64,000 nucleotides of DNA from Didymella arachidicola (lineage: Eukaryota; Ascomycota; Dothideomycetes; Pleosporales; Didymellaceae): assembly GCA_016630955.3 (NCBI GenBank), contig CM050002.1, positions 248,001 through 312,000 on the forward strand, read 5' to 3'. Position 1 is the stretch's first letter. The number at the start of each line of letters is the position of its first letter. The position numbers and the translations under genes were made by a program. The notes below the pieces were generated by a model. That model made no database searches. It was not told the origin of the DNA and saw only the letters and a list, made by a program, of their open reading frames with translations. This document shows, piece by piece, positions 33,790 to 45,283 of this stretch.

Positions 33790-34829
33790 GTATTACGGCA
33801 GAGCCATTTCAGTCCCCAGATACTGACCATGAGGCAAATGTACATCACCGAGCGTAGAGATGAGTTTCTTCCAAGAGCCATATGCTCGCAGGTTTTGGGA
33901 ATGGAATGGTATTAGTAAGCCACGTCGTAAATACATGCCTTCTTTATGGAAGTTGCCAATCCCATGTTTACATGACCACTTTCGTCCATCAAGAGCGCCG
34001 ACTTTGATCGTGTGTTCTGTGGTTTTGGTGTGCAGACCACAAATGCAGGAACGAAACCACGGACATGTCCGAGCACGCTACAGCAGCTATGGTGTCGTAA
34101 GGCGGGGAGCTAGGCTGAGAAGTGACGTTTGGAGCGGCAGACGCGCAGCATGAAATTTGAGGCGAGGCCTGAACGAGAGCCGCAGCCATACAGCGTGCGA
34201 CGTCGCGCAGACTAATACTACAGTCCTGCAGTGTGATAGGAGGAAGGAAGCTTCTAGAGTAAATACAGAAAGGCGAAACACCTGGATCTGGGCCCCTGTC
34301 CGGTCTTGCGTGCATTTCACCTCGGGAGGGCTTGCGTAGCGCGGGCGAGCATCACGTCGCTTCCCGCGTGCAGCCCACATCTTCCCTTCTCCAAACTCTC
34401 ACCACGCATACCAATCTCTTTGGAGGACGTTGAAGTTGTGTCGCTGAGGGAAGGACTGGAAGTTTGAAAGACGTACGTTACCCCAGCCCTGCGCCCACCA
34501 TAGCGATGCGCGACAGGTGGTTCCACTCGGCGCGTGCTCCTCCGCCTCGCCGTACCCCTCGATGATCTCGAAAAAACTTCGACTAACGAACACGCGCAGG
34601 TGAAGGAACCGAAGCAGTAAAAGAAGCAGGTACGACCGACCCCTGTACACCCCAGCATCACCACAAACAGCTCCCAAACGAATGGCGCACGCCTCGGTCG
34701 CATTCGCAGCCCTCGAGCTGGCCCCCCCCCCCCTCCCTCCTGCGCCCGCTCTCTCCTTTTGGCGACCCCTCCACCAGCAACCGTGTATTTACTTACGAAA
34801 TTTGCAAAACAGCCAAAAGAATCGACAAG
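33790..34829. other. Intergenic, no gene seen
   Basis: About 1 kb. A minus-strand frame of 257 residues (34317-35090) overlaps the supported zinc-knuckle gene in antisense and has no motifs. A C-run lies at 34722-34732. The 3' part is the C/T-rich promoter of the zinc-knuckle gene. Confidence 0.4.
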
Positions 34830-35753
34830 ATGTCTTCTCTTTCTCGTCGTGCGTGCTTCAAGTGCGGAAATGTTGGACACTACGCTGGTAAGACAGCCTG
34901 GCGCAAAGGCTGAGATGGGCGCTGCGGTGGGACGCTGCGAGGAGCTGCTATCGTGAGAAGGCACTTCTGGCAACGGTTCCTGCGTCGCGTAACCTCCAGC
35001 TGTACGGACCGATTGTATCATGGATTTGCGACTAACGGGACTGCAGAGGTGTGCTCTTCCTCGGAGAGGCTCTGCTACAACTGTAAGCACAACACTGCAG
35101 ACTTGGATTCCAAGCGCATACTGACTTTTCTAAAGGCAAGCAGCCTGGCCACGAGTCCAACGGATGCCCTCATCCCCGCACCACCGAGAGTACGTCATAC
35201 GTTGCGACCGCATCCTCACACCTCACTGACCGTTTCGCCAGCCAAGCAGTGCTACCACTGCCAGGGTCTTGGACACGTCCAGGCTGACTGCCCCACCCTG
35301 CGCCTGAGCGGCGCTGGGACCAGCGGACGCTGCTACAGCTGTGGCTTGACTGGCCACTTGGCTCGCAACTGCCCCAACCCAGGAATGGGTCGTGGAGCTG
35401 GTGGCCCTCCTCGTGGCGGCTACGGAGGCGTCCGTGGTGGATTCGCTGGTGGACGCCCTGCTACTTGCTACAAGTGTGGTGGCCCCAACCACTTCGCCCG
35501 TGATTGCCAGGCTCAGGCCATGAAGTGCTACGCTTGCGGCAAGCTCGGCCACATTTCTCGCGATTGCACTGCTCCCAACGGCGGCCCTCTCAACACCGCT
35601 GGCAAGACCTGCTACCGCTGCGGTGAGACTGGCCACATCTCTCGCGATTGCACTCAGGCTGAGGTCAACGGTGACGGCGGCGCCCCCATCCCTGCCGCTG
35701 CCGCTGCCGTTGCCCCCGTGCAGTCCATTGCTCCTACCACCGCCGTCGCATAA
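34830..35753 (+). CDS. GIS2: Seven-zinc-knuckle CNBP/Gis2-type RNA-binding protein
   Basis: Four exons: 34830-34887, 35047-35082, 35136-35189 and 35242-35753 (introns 159, 53, 52 nt), 219 residues. Seven CCHC knuckles are all intact: CFKCGNVGHYAEVC, CYNCKQPGHESNGC, CYHCQGLGHVQADC, CYSCGLTGHLARNC, CYKCGGPNHFARDC, CYACGKLGHISRDC and CYRCGETGHISRDC. The first two are assembled only by splicing across the small exons. Knuckles 4 and 5 are separated by an RGG/Gly-rich linker (PPRGGYGGVRGGFAGGR). Gis2/CNBP proteins bind G-rich or GA-rich single-stranded RNA, associate with translating ribosomes and promote cap-independent translation. The C-terminus is a low-complexity Ala/Pro tail. The ATG context is GACAAGATGTC. 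Confidence 0.95.
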
Positions 35754-36408
35754 GCGTATGCGCTCTGAACACTACGGCTGCTGCGAGTGACATCGCGGCG
35801 ACCTTTGAATCTGTAGTTGGCTACGCTTTGCTATTTCCTTGTTTTTTTGCATCAACACGATCGTTTCTTCGGCCTCGGCACCATTCGACACACTTCACGC
35901 ATTTACAAATCACCACCGTCGAGCAAGACAAAAGTTTCCACGAGTCCTACGCTGATACCCACGAACGTTCATCCCTTACTTCAACCATCGCATCCCATTA
36001 GTACGAACAGACGACGGCTTGGTGAATCGAGAGCGGCTGTGTGTGGTGGTTTGGTCGGTAGTGGAGTGACTAGCTCACCCGGGAGGTCATCGTAGTCGGC
36101 ATATGAAAAGGAGGAGTGAAAGGGATGTGTGTATGTTTGCACGAGCTGAGTCTGCACACCTGTCTGATTTTCTATGTTTACCTTTCCCAAATTTTGCATA
36201 TGGAGGATATATCAACAATCTATGTGCTAACACTCTGACAACCTCCAGACTGCTCGAAATGACTCACGTCCTATTGGGGCAGTTTGCATAATTATTAAGC
36301 CTTTGAGTTCTGCTGGGCTACATGAAACCTTGCTTGCTGTCTGCAATTGATCTGCACGACTCCTTTGCCTCAACAGCTGAATACGTAGGCAGCCAGCACG
36401 CTTCTGCT

Positions 36409-36857
36409 TCACTCCTCCTCCGTCTCGCTTTTGCCCTTAGCGGCCCCTCCCATCTTCGCCCTGTAGGCCTCGTGACTGATCTGGAATCGCTCATCGTCAC
36501 CGTAGACAGACTTCTGTTATCAGCATGAGTCGCACTCATGCCATGATTAGGAATATGTACCTTGCGGATCAAATGCCTGAGCACGTAGAGTGGCCAGATG
36601 ATGTAGATGAGAATCGCCGTAAGAATTAGGAGGGCTAGCGACCAATCCATGGGGAAGTACGGCTCTCGCTCGCCCAGCATGCTGCAAGTGGTGCCGCCCG
36701 GGTACATGGGAATTTGGTTGTGTTGCGAGTAATTTGTGCCGAGTGGATGTGCAGCTGCTGGAAGATGAGCACCTGGCCAGGTCTGCCACATTTTTGGTCG
36801 CTGAGGCAGCCATGGGGAGAGTCCGGTAAACGATGGAGGAGGAACCCATGGGTCCAT
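36409..36857 (-). CDS. Small single-pass membrane protein
   Basis: Exons 36857-36561 and 36513-36409 (47-nt intron, GTACAT donor, TGATAAC branch, ACAG acceptor), 133 residues. A Pro/Trp-rich N-terminus is followed by one strong membrane segment (WSLALLILTAILIYIIWPLYVL), then RHLIRK and, only after splicing, a conserved-looking tail KSVYGDDERFQISHEAYRAKMGG ending in KSETEEE. Reading through the intron gives an unrelated frame. I recognise the tail style from uncharacterised fungal proteins but assign no function. The gene is divergent from DMC1, with 338 bp between the start codons. Confidence 0.75.
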
Positions 36858-37195
36858 GATAGTATGGCAGAGCGTTGGAGTAGTGGAGCTACGTGTTGCA
36901 GTGCTTGCTGGGAGGATCTCGGTGATTAAAGAGTGTGATGAGGAAGAGATTGAGGATACTGCGAGCGATTAGCTGTTTTGTTGAGCGGTGGTTGAGCGCT
37001 CTTTCCTTAAACATCACTTTTCACGTGTTTTCGCGTCCTAGCGCTCCACTTTGCCGGACCTCAAGCTTCAGCAGAGCTGTGACTTCCTCCTTCTTCTTCA
37101 AGCAGATTTCTTTTCTCTCTCATTCCTTCATACATCCACTCGATTTGCACCTACCTTCTCCATCTACGCGCTTGCTTCGTCTTGCATCGCTCAGC

Positions 37196-38555
37196 ATGCC
37201 TTCCTCGGTAGCCAGTGACGACTCACATAATGACGTGAGTGAGGGAATACTCCCATCACAACCCTAAGCTGACCTCACCACCAGGATGGCCATATCGTCG
37301 ACATCGACGCAATCCAGGCGCACGGCATTGGTGTCACCGACATCTCGAAGCTCAAGACCAATGGCTACTACACCATCGCCTCCGTGCACGCAGCCACTCG
37401 CCGTAACCTGCTGAAAATCAAGGGTTTTAGTGAGATTAAAGTCGACAAAGTCAAGGACGCGTTGACGAAATGCCAAGTATCCTTGTCACCTTATCTGTCC
37501 TAAGCGGTACTAACCTTTGAAGCCCGGTGGAGGTGGCTTCCAGACTGCACATGAGCTGGGACAACAACGCAAGCGTGTCATCAAGATCTCGACCGGCAGC
37601 AAACAGCTCGACACAGTCCTCGGCGGGTAGGCCAATAGTGGTGAGATGGCTCATTGTGACATGGCTGACGTTTTGTAGAGGCTTTCAGACCATGAGCATC
37701 AGTGAGGTATTTGGCGAGTTTCGATGCGGAAAGACCCAGCTGTCTCACACCATGTCGGTCATTGCACAGCTTCCCAAAGATATGGGCGGTGCTGAGGGCA
37801 AAGTGGCTTACATCGGTCTGTGGTCATGTTGGCTTGCTCATGAGAAGCTTGTTCACTGACCCATGAGCCAGACACCGAGGGCACTTTCAGACCGGAGAGA
37901 ATCGCGCAGATCGCAGAGCGCTTTGGTGTTGATCCAGAGACCGGTACATTCGCAGCCGACAGGTGGATGCATCGCTAACAGCCCTTAGCCCAAGACAACA
38001 TCACATACGCCCGTGCCGTCAACTCCGAGCATCAGATGGAGCTCTTGAACAAGATTTCTGAATTTTTCGTCAGCAATGAATACCGTCTGCTCATCATCGA
38101 CAGCATCATGGCACTCTTCCGCGTCGACTACACGGGCCGTGGCGAGCTCAACGAGCGCCAACAAAAGCTCAATCAGTTCCTGTCGAAACTCACCCACGTC
38201 GCTGAAGGTTAGCTGAAGTTGCCTAGACGATGATCTCGCTGACTCCGTCCAGAATTCAACGTCGCTGTCCTCATGACCAACCAGGTCCAGAGCGATCCTG
38301 GCGCCAGTGCGCTGTTCCAGGGAGCGGATGGGCGCAAGCCAGTGGGCGGCCACATCCTCGCTCACGCGTCGGCCACGCGCATACTGCTCCGCAAGGGGCG
38401 AGGCGACGAGCGAGTCGCGAAGATTCAGGATTCGCCGGGTGAGGTCACAACCATAGTCTAGTTGACGTTAGCTGATGAAGTTCTCAGACATGCCAGAGAA
38501 GGAAGCAACGTACATCATCACGAACGGGGGCATCAATGATCCTGAGAAGGTTTGA
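37196..38555 (+). CDS. DMC1: Meiotic recombinase Dmc1
   Basis: Eight exons: 37196-37234, 37285-37476, 37523-37626, 37679-37815, 37872-37943, 37989-38207, 38253-38438 and 38488-38555 (introns 45-56 nt), 338 residues. An N-terminal helix-hairpin-helix domain ([32 protein letters not shown]) precedes the RecA core: Walker [20 protein letters not shown], Walker [16 protein letters not shown]1 region, [10 protein letters not shown] (L2) and [20 protein letters not shown]. The [27 protein letters not shown] and [21 protein letters not shown] stretches separate Dmc1 from Rad51. It forms filaments on single-stranded DNA and drives interhomolog strand exchange in meiosis. The frame is intact, so the species is probably capable of meiosis. 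Confidence 0.95.
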
Positions 38556-38956
38556 TGGAGGGGTATCTGCGATGTTCAGTTATGTAATCTGGGTATGCCT
38601 ATATGATGGGTTGATGTGGAGGGCTTCAGCAATGTTGTGCGCTACTGTTAGTTATTTACACATTCTAGCAAGCAGTATGCTATCGACGTTTCAATAGACA
38701 GACAATCAAAATAAGAGAGATATCGTAGCAGCGATGAAGAGTAAGTCGATTGATTCGTAACTCGTAGGCGCTCGTGACGAGGCACAAGTCTGACTAGGAC
38801 TGGGACTAGCTTTGACTATGACTATGACTAAGCATGCTCATGCGATCCTTCGTCGTGCGCGGACCGCGGCGGACCGAGCACGGTAAGCAAGTTGGGAATG
38901 ACGAACGAGAGTGGCAATTAGTAATTAACGGCCATGCGAACAGTGGGTATCAATGG

Positions 38957-38984
38957 GTGTGTGTGTGTGTGTGTGTGTGTGTGT
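38957..38984 (+). repeat. (GT)n microsatellite, about 14 units
   Basis: Uninterrupted TG/GT run just downstream of the SYLF gene stop codon, in its 3' UTR or the spacer to DMC1. Read directly. Confidence 0.95.
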
Positions 38985-39035
38985 CTTGGATGGGCGACGC
39001 TATTGCGGACGACAAGACTGGTTCCCGGAAGACAG

Positions 39036-41075
39036 CTAGAAAGCGCCGGGGACGGTCTTGACGGGGCTCGGGGGCAGAGACGGGAAGTCGTCGTCGTCGT
39101 GCTTCTGGTCCTCTACTTGGTGCTTCTTCTCCTCTTCGACGGGCTTCTCCTCTTCGACGGGCTTAGGCTGCAAGCTGGCGCTCACGTGGGCGAGCCCGTC
39201 GCCCTCGACGCTCGACAGACTGCTGGTCGAGTCGCCGTGGCGCAGGCTCGGTGTGGAGACGGGGCTGGGCTTTTCCTCTGCGCGCTCCGTGGATACATCG
39301 GATGTAGCGCTGTTGCGGTTGCGGCTGTTGCGAAAGGGGTTGCGGGGAGGCAGCATGGGGGCGACGGGTTTGGCGACCTGGATGATGCGGGCGCGGTTGA
39401 TGACCTGCGGTGCTGCGGCCTGGTGCACTTCGTGAATCACGACGTCCTCCTCCTCGTCTTCGGAGTCGAGCTCAATCTCGTCCAGCTTCTCTTTGTTTCC
39501 CTCGACCTTTTCGGTTTCTGCTCCGTTGTTCTCTGCGGTCTGCTCTGCGGCTTTCTCTGTAGGCGTCTCGAGCTTGGCTTCTTCGTCGCTGTAGATCTGA
39601 GTGGAGTTGCGCAGCGGGCTGGACGATTTCGGCTGCTCGATAGGTTCGGGTGCAACCTTCTTCAGCGGTGTGGCTTCCTGCACAATCGTCTCAGGGATGT
39701 CTGCTAGGGGCGGTGATGGCGTGCGTGCATCATTCGACTTTTGTGGTGAGCGGGGTGGCAGTGGCGGGGGTGCTCTCGACATGATCGGCGTGACAGGAGG
39801 CGAGGGACCCACGTCAGTCTGCGTGCTCGAGTCTGCGTAGCTCGTTTGCGTGCTGGAGTCGGCGTAGTTGCTCCTCGGTCGCGAGCCTCCCAGGACACTG
39901 CTCAGCGTGCTGCTTCGCCAGCTTGACCGCCTGCTGGGTGCAAGGCTGGGTGCAAGGCTGGCTGCTATGCTGGATCTGTCTATGCTTCTTCTGAATGTCG
40001 AGTAGATGGGGCTCGTGGGACTCGGTCTGAATTCGAATTGGTCGCTCGTAGCCGGTTCGTGCGTGGCAGCCTCGCGGATCTCGAGGCCAGCAGCCTGCAG
40101 GGCGTGCAGGCCGAATGGATCGGGGTCGTCTTCTTGCGGTATGCCAAAGGCCTTGTCCTCGGGCTGCGTTGGCGCGGTGACGTCGAAGTCGCCAGGACTT
40201 GCTTCGTCTGGTAAGAGCGACTCGTCGACATCGGTGTCGCCTTGGGCTGAGCGAAGTGTCTCCATGAGGCGCTTGAGCTCGTACGGGGGATGGCGCACTT
40301 TGCCGGCCAGGATGTCCTTGACGCCGATGCGCTCGCCGTAGAATCGCTCGTTCTCGTCGGAGCGCTCGATGACGATGGTGCCGTCCAGCTGCAGTCCGGC
40401 GTAGAAGCCTCGCGACTTGATGTATGTGAACAGCGGCGACTGGCGCTTGTGGAGCTCGGTATCGATGATGCCGCCGACGCCGGCGGGCCCAGCCACTGCA
40501 CTAATCTCTCCTCCGAGGGTGCAGCGTATGGACTGGAAGGCCTCCATTGCTTTTTGCGAGTTGATGACGATGACGCAATCGTAGATGTCGATGCCAACGA
40601 GGAAGCCGACGCCGACGGTGTGCATCATGATGCCCGACGGCGGAGACCATGTGCCGTCCTCCTTGCGGCCGACCAGCACGCCAGCTCCGCCGCTCCCTGA
40701 GACCCACAAACCAGTGCGCATGGTGGTGAATATGCAGAGGCCTTTTGCGTTCTTGATGACGTCGGAGGGGATCTTCTTGAGCACCCTCTGCTTGGCTTTG
40801 GGGCCCTGTTCGCCGGTTGGGCGGTCTTCTTCCTGGTAGAAGCCATCCTCTGCGGTGGCGTCAGTGCTGTTGAGTGTTCCAGCTACTCAGTACTCACTGC
40901 AGAAGCTCTTCAGAATGCGGGCAGCCTTGTCGGACTCGATGTCGAGCGTGGTCGGCCAGAAGGCCTCGGAGCCGACCTTGTTGGAGAGGCGGTTGACGGG
41001 GGCGCCGAGCTTGTCGACCCAGGTGTAGACCTTGTCGAAGCCGGCCTTGCTCTGGTGCTTTGTCTTGGACCACAT
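39036..41075 (-). CDS. SYLF-domain (Ysc84/SH3YL1-like) protein
   Basis: Exons 41075-40898 and 40849-39036 (48-nt intron, GTGAGT donor), 663 residues. Splicing joins ILKSFC to KDGFYQEEDRPTG, the family's usual continuity. The SYLF (DUF500) domain covers about residues 10-265, with VLKKIPSDVIKNAKGLCIFTTMRTGLWVSGSGGAGVLVGR and FLVGIDIYDCVIVINSQKAMEAF. SYLF domains bind phosphoinositides and actin at endocytic patches. There is no SH3 domain; instead a disordered 390-residue tail with proline motifs (PPPLPPRSP, PMLPPRNPFRN) that could bind SH3 proteins, and acidic stretches. Yeast Lsb3/Ysc84 carry an SH3 instead, so the tail may recruit one in trans. Confidence 0.9.
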
Positions 41076-42021
41076 TGGTGCGGTCTCGGGCGGAGGTCGT
41101 CGGCGGTAGTGCAGTGTCTCTCAGCAGGTAGCCGGACGGGGACTAGACATTACAGCATCAGGCATTGGGGTGCAAGACGAGCACAGCGGGGGGCACAATA
41201 GCAAGAGAGATTGAAGAACGCAGACGCAGCAGACGGGGCAGGTCTAACGGCGGGAGGCCGTTTATGACACAGGCTGGCGGCAGTCAGAGCGTGACGGCGT
41301 GACGTCGAGGCCGGCTTTGGCGGACGTGCTAGTAAGCACTCGGTCGAGTGCAGGTGGCAGGCGCCAGGCGAGCAGGGGTAGTGACGACGCCCCAAGCAAG
41401 CCGCAGGTACCTCGCTACATATGGCGAGCATGAGCGTTCAAGCTCATCCTTGCTGGGTGCCCTCTTCAGACGCTGTGGAGACGCTCACTTGCACTCAGGC
41501 AGCGAGGCTGCACGCATTTGGGGAAAGGCGTGGGCGCAGCGTGCGAAGTAGATAGCGTGCATTGCGCGGCCAGGGCTGAGGGACGCGCAGAAGAAAAGCT
41601 GCTCGAGACTAACCAAGACGACCGGACGCGGACTGGAAGCACCCGCGATGCTGCACGTGTTGCGAATGATGCGCAGGACCGCGAGTGGGCCCAGAAGGAC
41701 ATTCCCAGTCCGAGAGAGTGCCGCAGCCTCGCGCAGCCACAGCGGCCCATGCCAAGCCGCGGCGCGTCACTGCAGCGAGGCACCGCGAAGTTTACGTCGA
41801 GCGCGTCGGGACAGCGACCAGCGACCAGCGCACTCGCACTGGCACTCGCACTGGCACTCGCACCCACCGCAGCCACTGAGCAGCTATTGCGCCGCCCGGA
41901 TGCAGTGAGGGCAGAAGCGCAACACTTGTAGAGACTGCGCGCGATTGCACTTTTCTTGTTTCCCCCAGCTGCTGCACAGAGCTCCCGCTGTTTTGCAGCT
42001 TCTGAACTTCTGAAGGCGACC
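41076..42021. promoter_or_regulatory. Divergent promoter SYLF gene / NUP85
   Basis: 946 bp between start codons. Open frames in 41466-42089 on both strands are GC-rich and compositionally biased (a short ACTGGCACTCGC repeat at about 41836-41862), with no recognisable motifs. Confidence 0.45.
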
Positions 42022-45000
42022 ATGTTCCGCGTCCCCTCGTCGACACCACCCTCGATCCCCGGCCGCTCGTCGCGCTTCACCGGGCCCACGACGACGCCCG
42101 GAGGCCCGCCGCCCGACGAGCCCTCCCAGTCCTACCGCGACTACCACGCCTACCACGCCGACGACGACTACGAGCCCACGTCGACGCCCGCGGGCCCGCC
42201 CCCGATGAACAGCCTCTTTGGCCAGTCGCAGCCCAGCTTCGACCACCAGCCGCACTACAATGGTAGCTTCCCAGAGAGCTCTCCGCCGCGCCACGGGCTT
42301 TTTGAGGGAACAGGCTCAATGCGTCTAGGTGCCACGACGTTCGGCCGCCCTGGCTCTGCCCAGCGCAGCCGCCCCAACAGCCGCCCGACCAGCGCTGCCT
42401 TTGGCCACGGCTTCCGCGTCCCGAGCAGCCCGCCGCAGGAACTGACCCGCGCCCGCGCGGGAGAGGAAGAGGACGACGGCATGGACGAAGACGAGTACGA
42501 CGACGACGACGACGACGAGTACGACGAATACGACGACTACCCCGGCGACCAGCAGCTCGCGGCGTCGCGGCGGCCCAAGACCAACAGCCGCCTGTCGCAG
42601 TCGGTCGTCTCGCGCGCGAGCACAAGCGACCTCGACGCCGGGCCCACGCTGGTCCACGCCGGCCGCAAGCAGACCCAGTTCGACCTCGTCGCCCTGGCAA
42701 AGGGCCTCGCACCCAACCTCGACCGCGCCACCCTGCACGAGCCGGACACCGTCATACTCGACACGGAGCGCGTGCTGGAGACGGTCAACGAGTCGCTGAA
42801 CACGGACACAGCCGAGCACAGGGCGGGTGTGCTTGGCGACGCCGCCCGAGAGCTGCTGTCCGTCTGGCACGCTGCCGCGAGGGGCGTCTCCAAGGCCGCC
42901 TTGTCGTCCAGCCATGCGGGAGGCTCAGCCGGACTCGCCCACGCCAGCAAGCTGACGAGCCTTCTGCTTGGCATCCACCACCCGCCGCCCGCCGCCCACA
43001 GCCAGCCATCTTCTGCCCTCTCTCTCGTCTCTCGAGGCGAGCCACGGCAGTACACGCCCGTGCCCAAGCTGCTGCTCGACTGGCTGAACCACACCTATTC
43101 GGGCGTCTCCGAAGTCGAGCTGGTGCTAAAGGAGACGCATGGCTACTCACGCCATCACTCCTTCTGGGAGGCCGTCCAAGCTTCTGCTGTGCGCGGCAAC
43201 TTCGCCCAGACAGTGCAGCTGCTTCAAGGCGCCAACCTCGACGTCGCCGAGTCTGCGCACAACGACGGCTTGGGCGAGAATGGATACACAGGCGCAAACC
43301 TGCGATACGCCAACCAAGCCCTTCGTTCCGCCATCGACCTCCTCCGCGAATGTCCTGCGGTTGCATCAGACGACTGGGACATCAAGGGCCACGATTGGAC
43401 CATCTTCCGGTCGCGCGTGCACCAGGTGTACAACAACCTGCAGGAGTTTGCAGAGGGCAACAGCGTGAGCCGCCAGGGCATCGCTGACCATTTCCAAGCA
43501 CCAAACTTCCACATCACCCAGTCGCAAGCCACCTTCCGGCTCAGTGTCGCGAGCCGGAAAGCAGAGAGCCGCGTGCCATGGACTGTGTACGAGGAGCTGC
43601 GCAGGCTGTATCAGCTCCTGCTGGGCAACGAAGAAGAGATCCTGCAAATGTCTGCCGACTGGATCGAAGCTACCTTGGGCCTGACCGTCTGGTGGAACGG
43701 TGAGGAGGACGACGTTGCACAGGGTAGTTTTGCGGCCAGCCGTCGGTCTCTCATGCCATCTCAGCGTGTTCGCCAAGTCGACATCACACCCATCTCCGCA
43801 TATTGCCAACGCCTGTCAGCTTCTTTCGCAGCTGTCGTCGAGAACAGCGATGAGGAGTTTGGCGTCAACGTCACAGATCGCCTCGAAGTCGGCATTGCTT
43901 GCGTCCTGGACGACAACATCGAGGGCGCCTTGCACGTTCTCCGCAGCTGGTCCCTCACCGCAGCTACAGCAGTCGCTGAGCTCGCCAGCGCGGGAGGATG
44001 GTACAAGCCAGCAGCTGGCCTCCTAGGGGGCTTTGACAAGAGCGATCTCATGGTGTTGAGCTACAACGAACAGCCCCGGACCGGCGCCACAAAGGACGAC
44101 CTTCAGATCGCCTACTCCGATGCTCTGTCGACCAAGGGCACTCTGATCGCCCAAGATGGTCAGTCGACGAAGGAAGGCTGGGAGCTCGCTGTACAAGTCT
44201 TGTCCCGTCTGGACGACAGCATCACAGCATCACAGCGCATCGAGAACATCATCAACGACTTGCCACTCGACTCGGTCGAGCAAGTGGATCGCATCACGCA
44301 GCTGTGCTACGCCATGAATCTCAATGCACAGGCCATCAGCATTGCACTCGTACGTCTTCTTGCGAAACTCTAGCATCGCGACGAACTAACTCTCCCAGAA
44401 ATACGCCGACCACCTGCGCACCAACACGCACAACTACGGCGACACGCTCCTCTACTACGCACGCGCCCACTCCGCGCAGAACATCCAAGAAGTCCTCCGC
44501 GTCCTCGTCGCACACTGCCTCATCAAATCAACCTCGTATCCCCCCGTCGGCGACCTCGACCCCTCTCTCCGCGCCCTCATCACAACACCAAAACAAACAC
44601 TCACCAAGCTCGCAAACCAGGACACAGAAGCCGCCCATATCCTCTCACAGCACCTAAGCGGATACGCCACGATCCGGAAATTCTACGACCTGCGCGATTC
44701 CTCACCACAGTCGACCGGCAAGCGCCAAGCCGCCGCCGCACTACTCGTCATCATCAGCTCCGCCGCGTCCTCAATCCAAGGCGGCATATACGACGCCGAC
44801 ACCGAAACCGTCATCGCCGTCGACGTACTCCTGCCGCTCCTCGGCGAAGCCCTCCCCTTCCTCAACACCCCCAAACGCACACTCACCCTGCGCCACCTCT
44901 ACGCTCTCCTCGCCGCTGTCGAGGACTACGATCAGAGCGGCGCGCTCATCAAAGCGCAGTGCGAAGAAGTCCTGCAAACCACCCTCGCAGCCGCGCGCGG

Positions 45001-45283
45001 CGAACGACCCCCACAGCCGCGGCACCTCCACAAGAGCGTTTCCACGCTCAGCGCATCCACGTTCGACCTCATTGGCAGCCAGGACTTCAGCCAGGACGGC
45101 ATGAGCGTCGAGGCGAGCGCTGTGCTGGTCCGGGGCGGGAGGCTGGATGATGTGGAGAGGGGGTGGGATTGGCGGAGTGGGTTTCCGAGGGGTGCGTCGG
45201 GGAGAGAAATTGTTAGGGTGTTGAGGCTGGGTGTGGCGAGGGAGGTTGCGAGGGCATTTGCGGAGGGGGAAGTGGGTGTGTAG
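42022..45283 (+). CDS. NUP85: Nuclear pore protein Nup85
   Basis: Exons 42022-44349 and 44399-45283 (49-nt intron, GTACGT donor, ACTAAC branch), 1070 residues. The first 210 residues are disordered with Pro/Ser runs and an acidic patch of Asp/Glu (about 153-180). The rest is an alpha-solenoid with Nup85 signatures: YTPVPKLLLDWLNHTY, HSFWEAVQASAVRGNFAQTVQLLQ, ANQALRSAIDLLRECP and LRHLYALLAAVEDY. Nup85 is a core subunit of the Nup84/Y complex of the nuclear pore. The first-exon N-terminus is longer than in yeast, as usual in filamentous fungi. Start chosen at MFRVPSS; the upstream frame from 41956 is probably leader. Confidence 0.9.

Noticed and set aside
34317..35090. 257-residue minus-strand frame
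   Set aside because: Antisense to the 5' exons of the zinc-knuckle gene, which is far better supported.
41466..42089. 207-residue minus-strand frame and a plus-strand frame at 41518-41931
   Set aside because: GC-rich promoter DNA with Ala/Ser/Arg runs; it antisenses the NUP85 leader.
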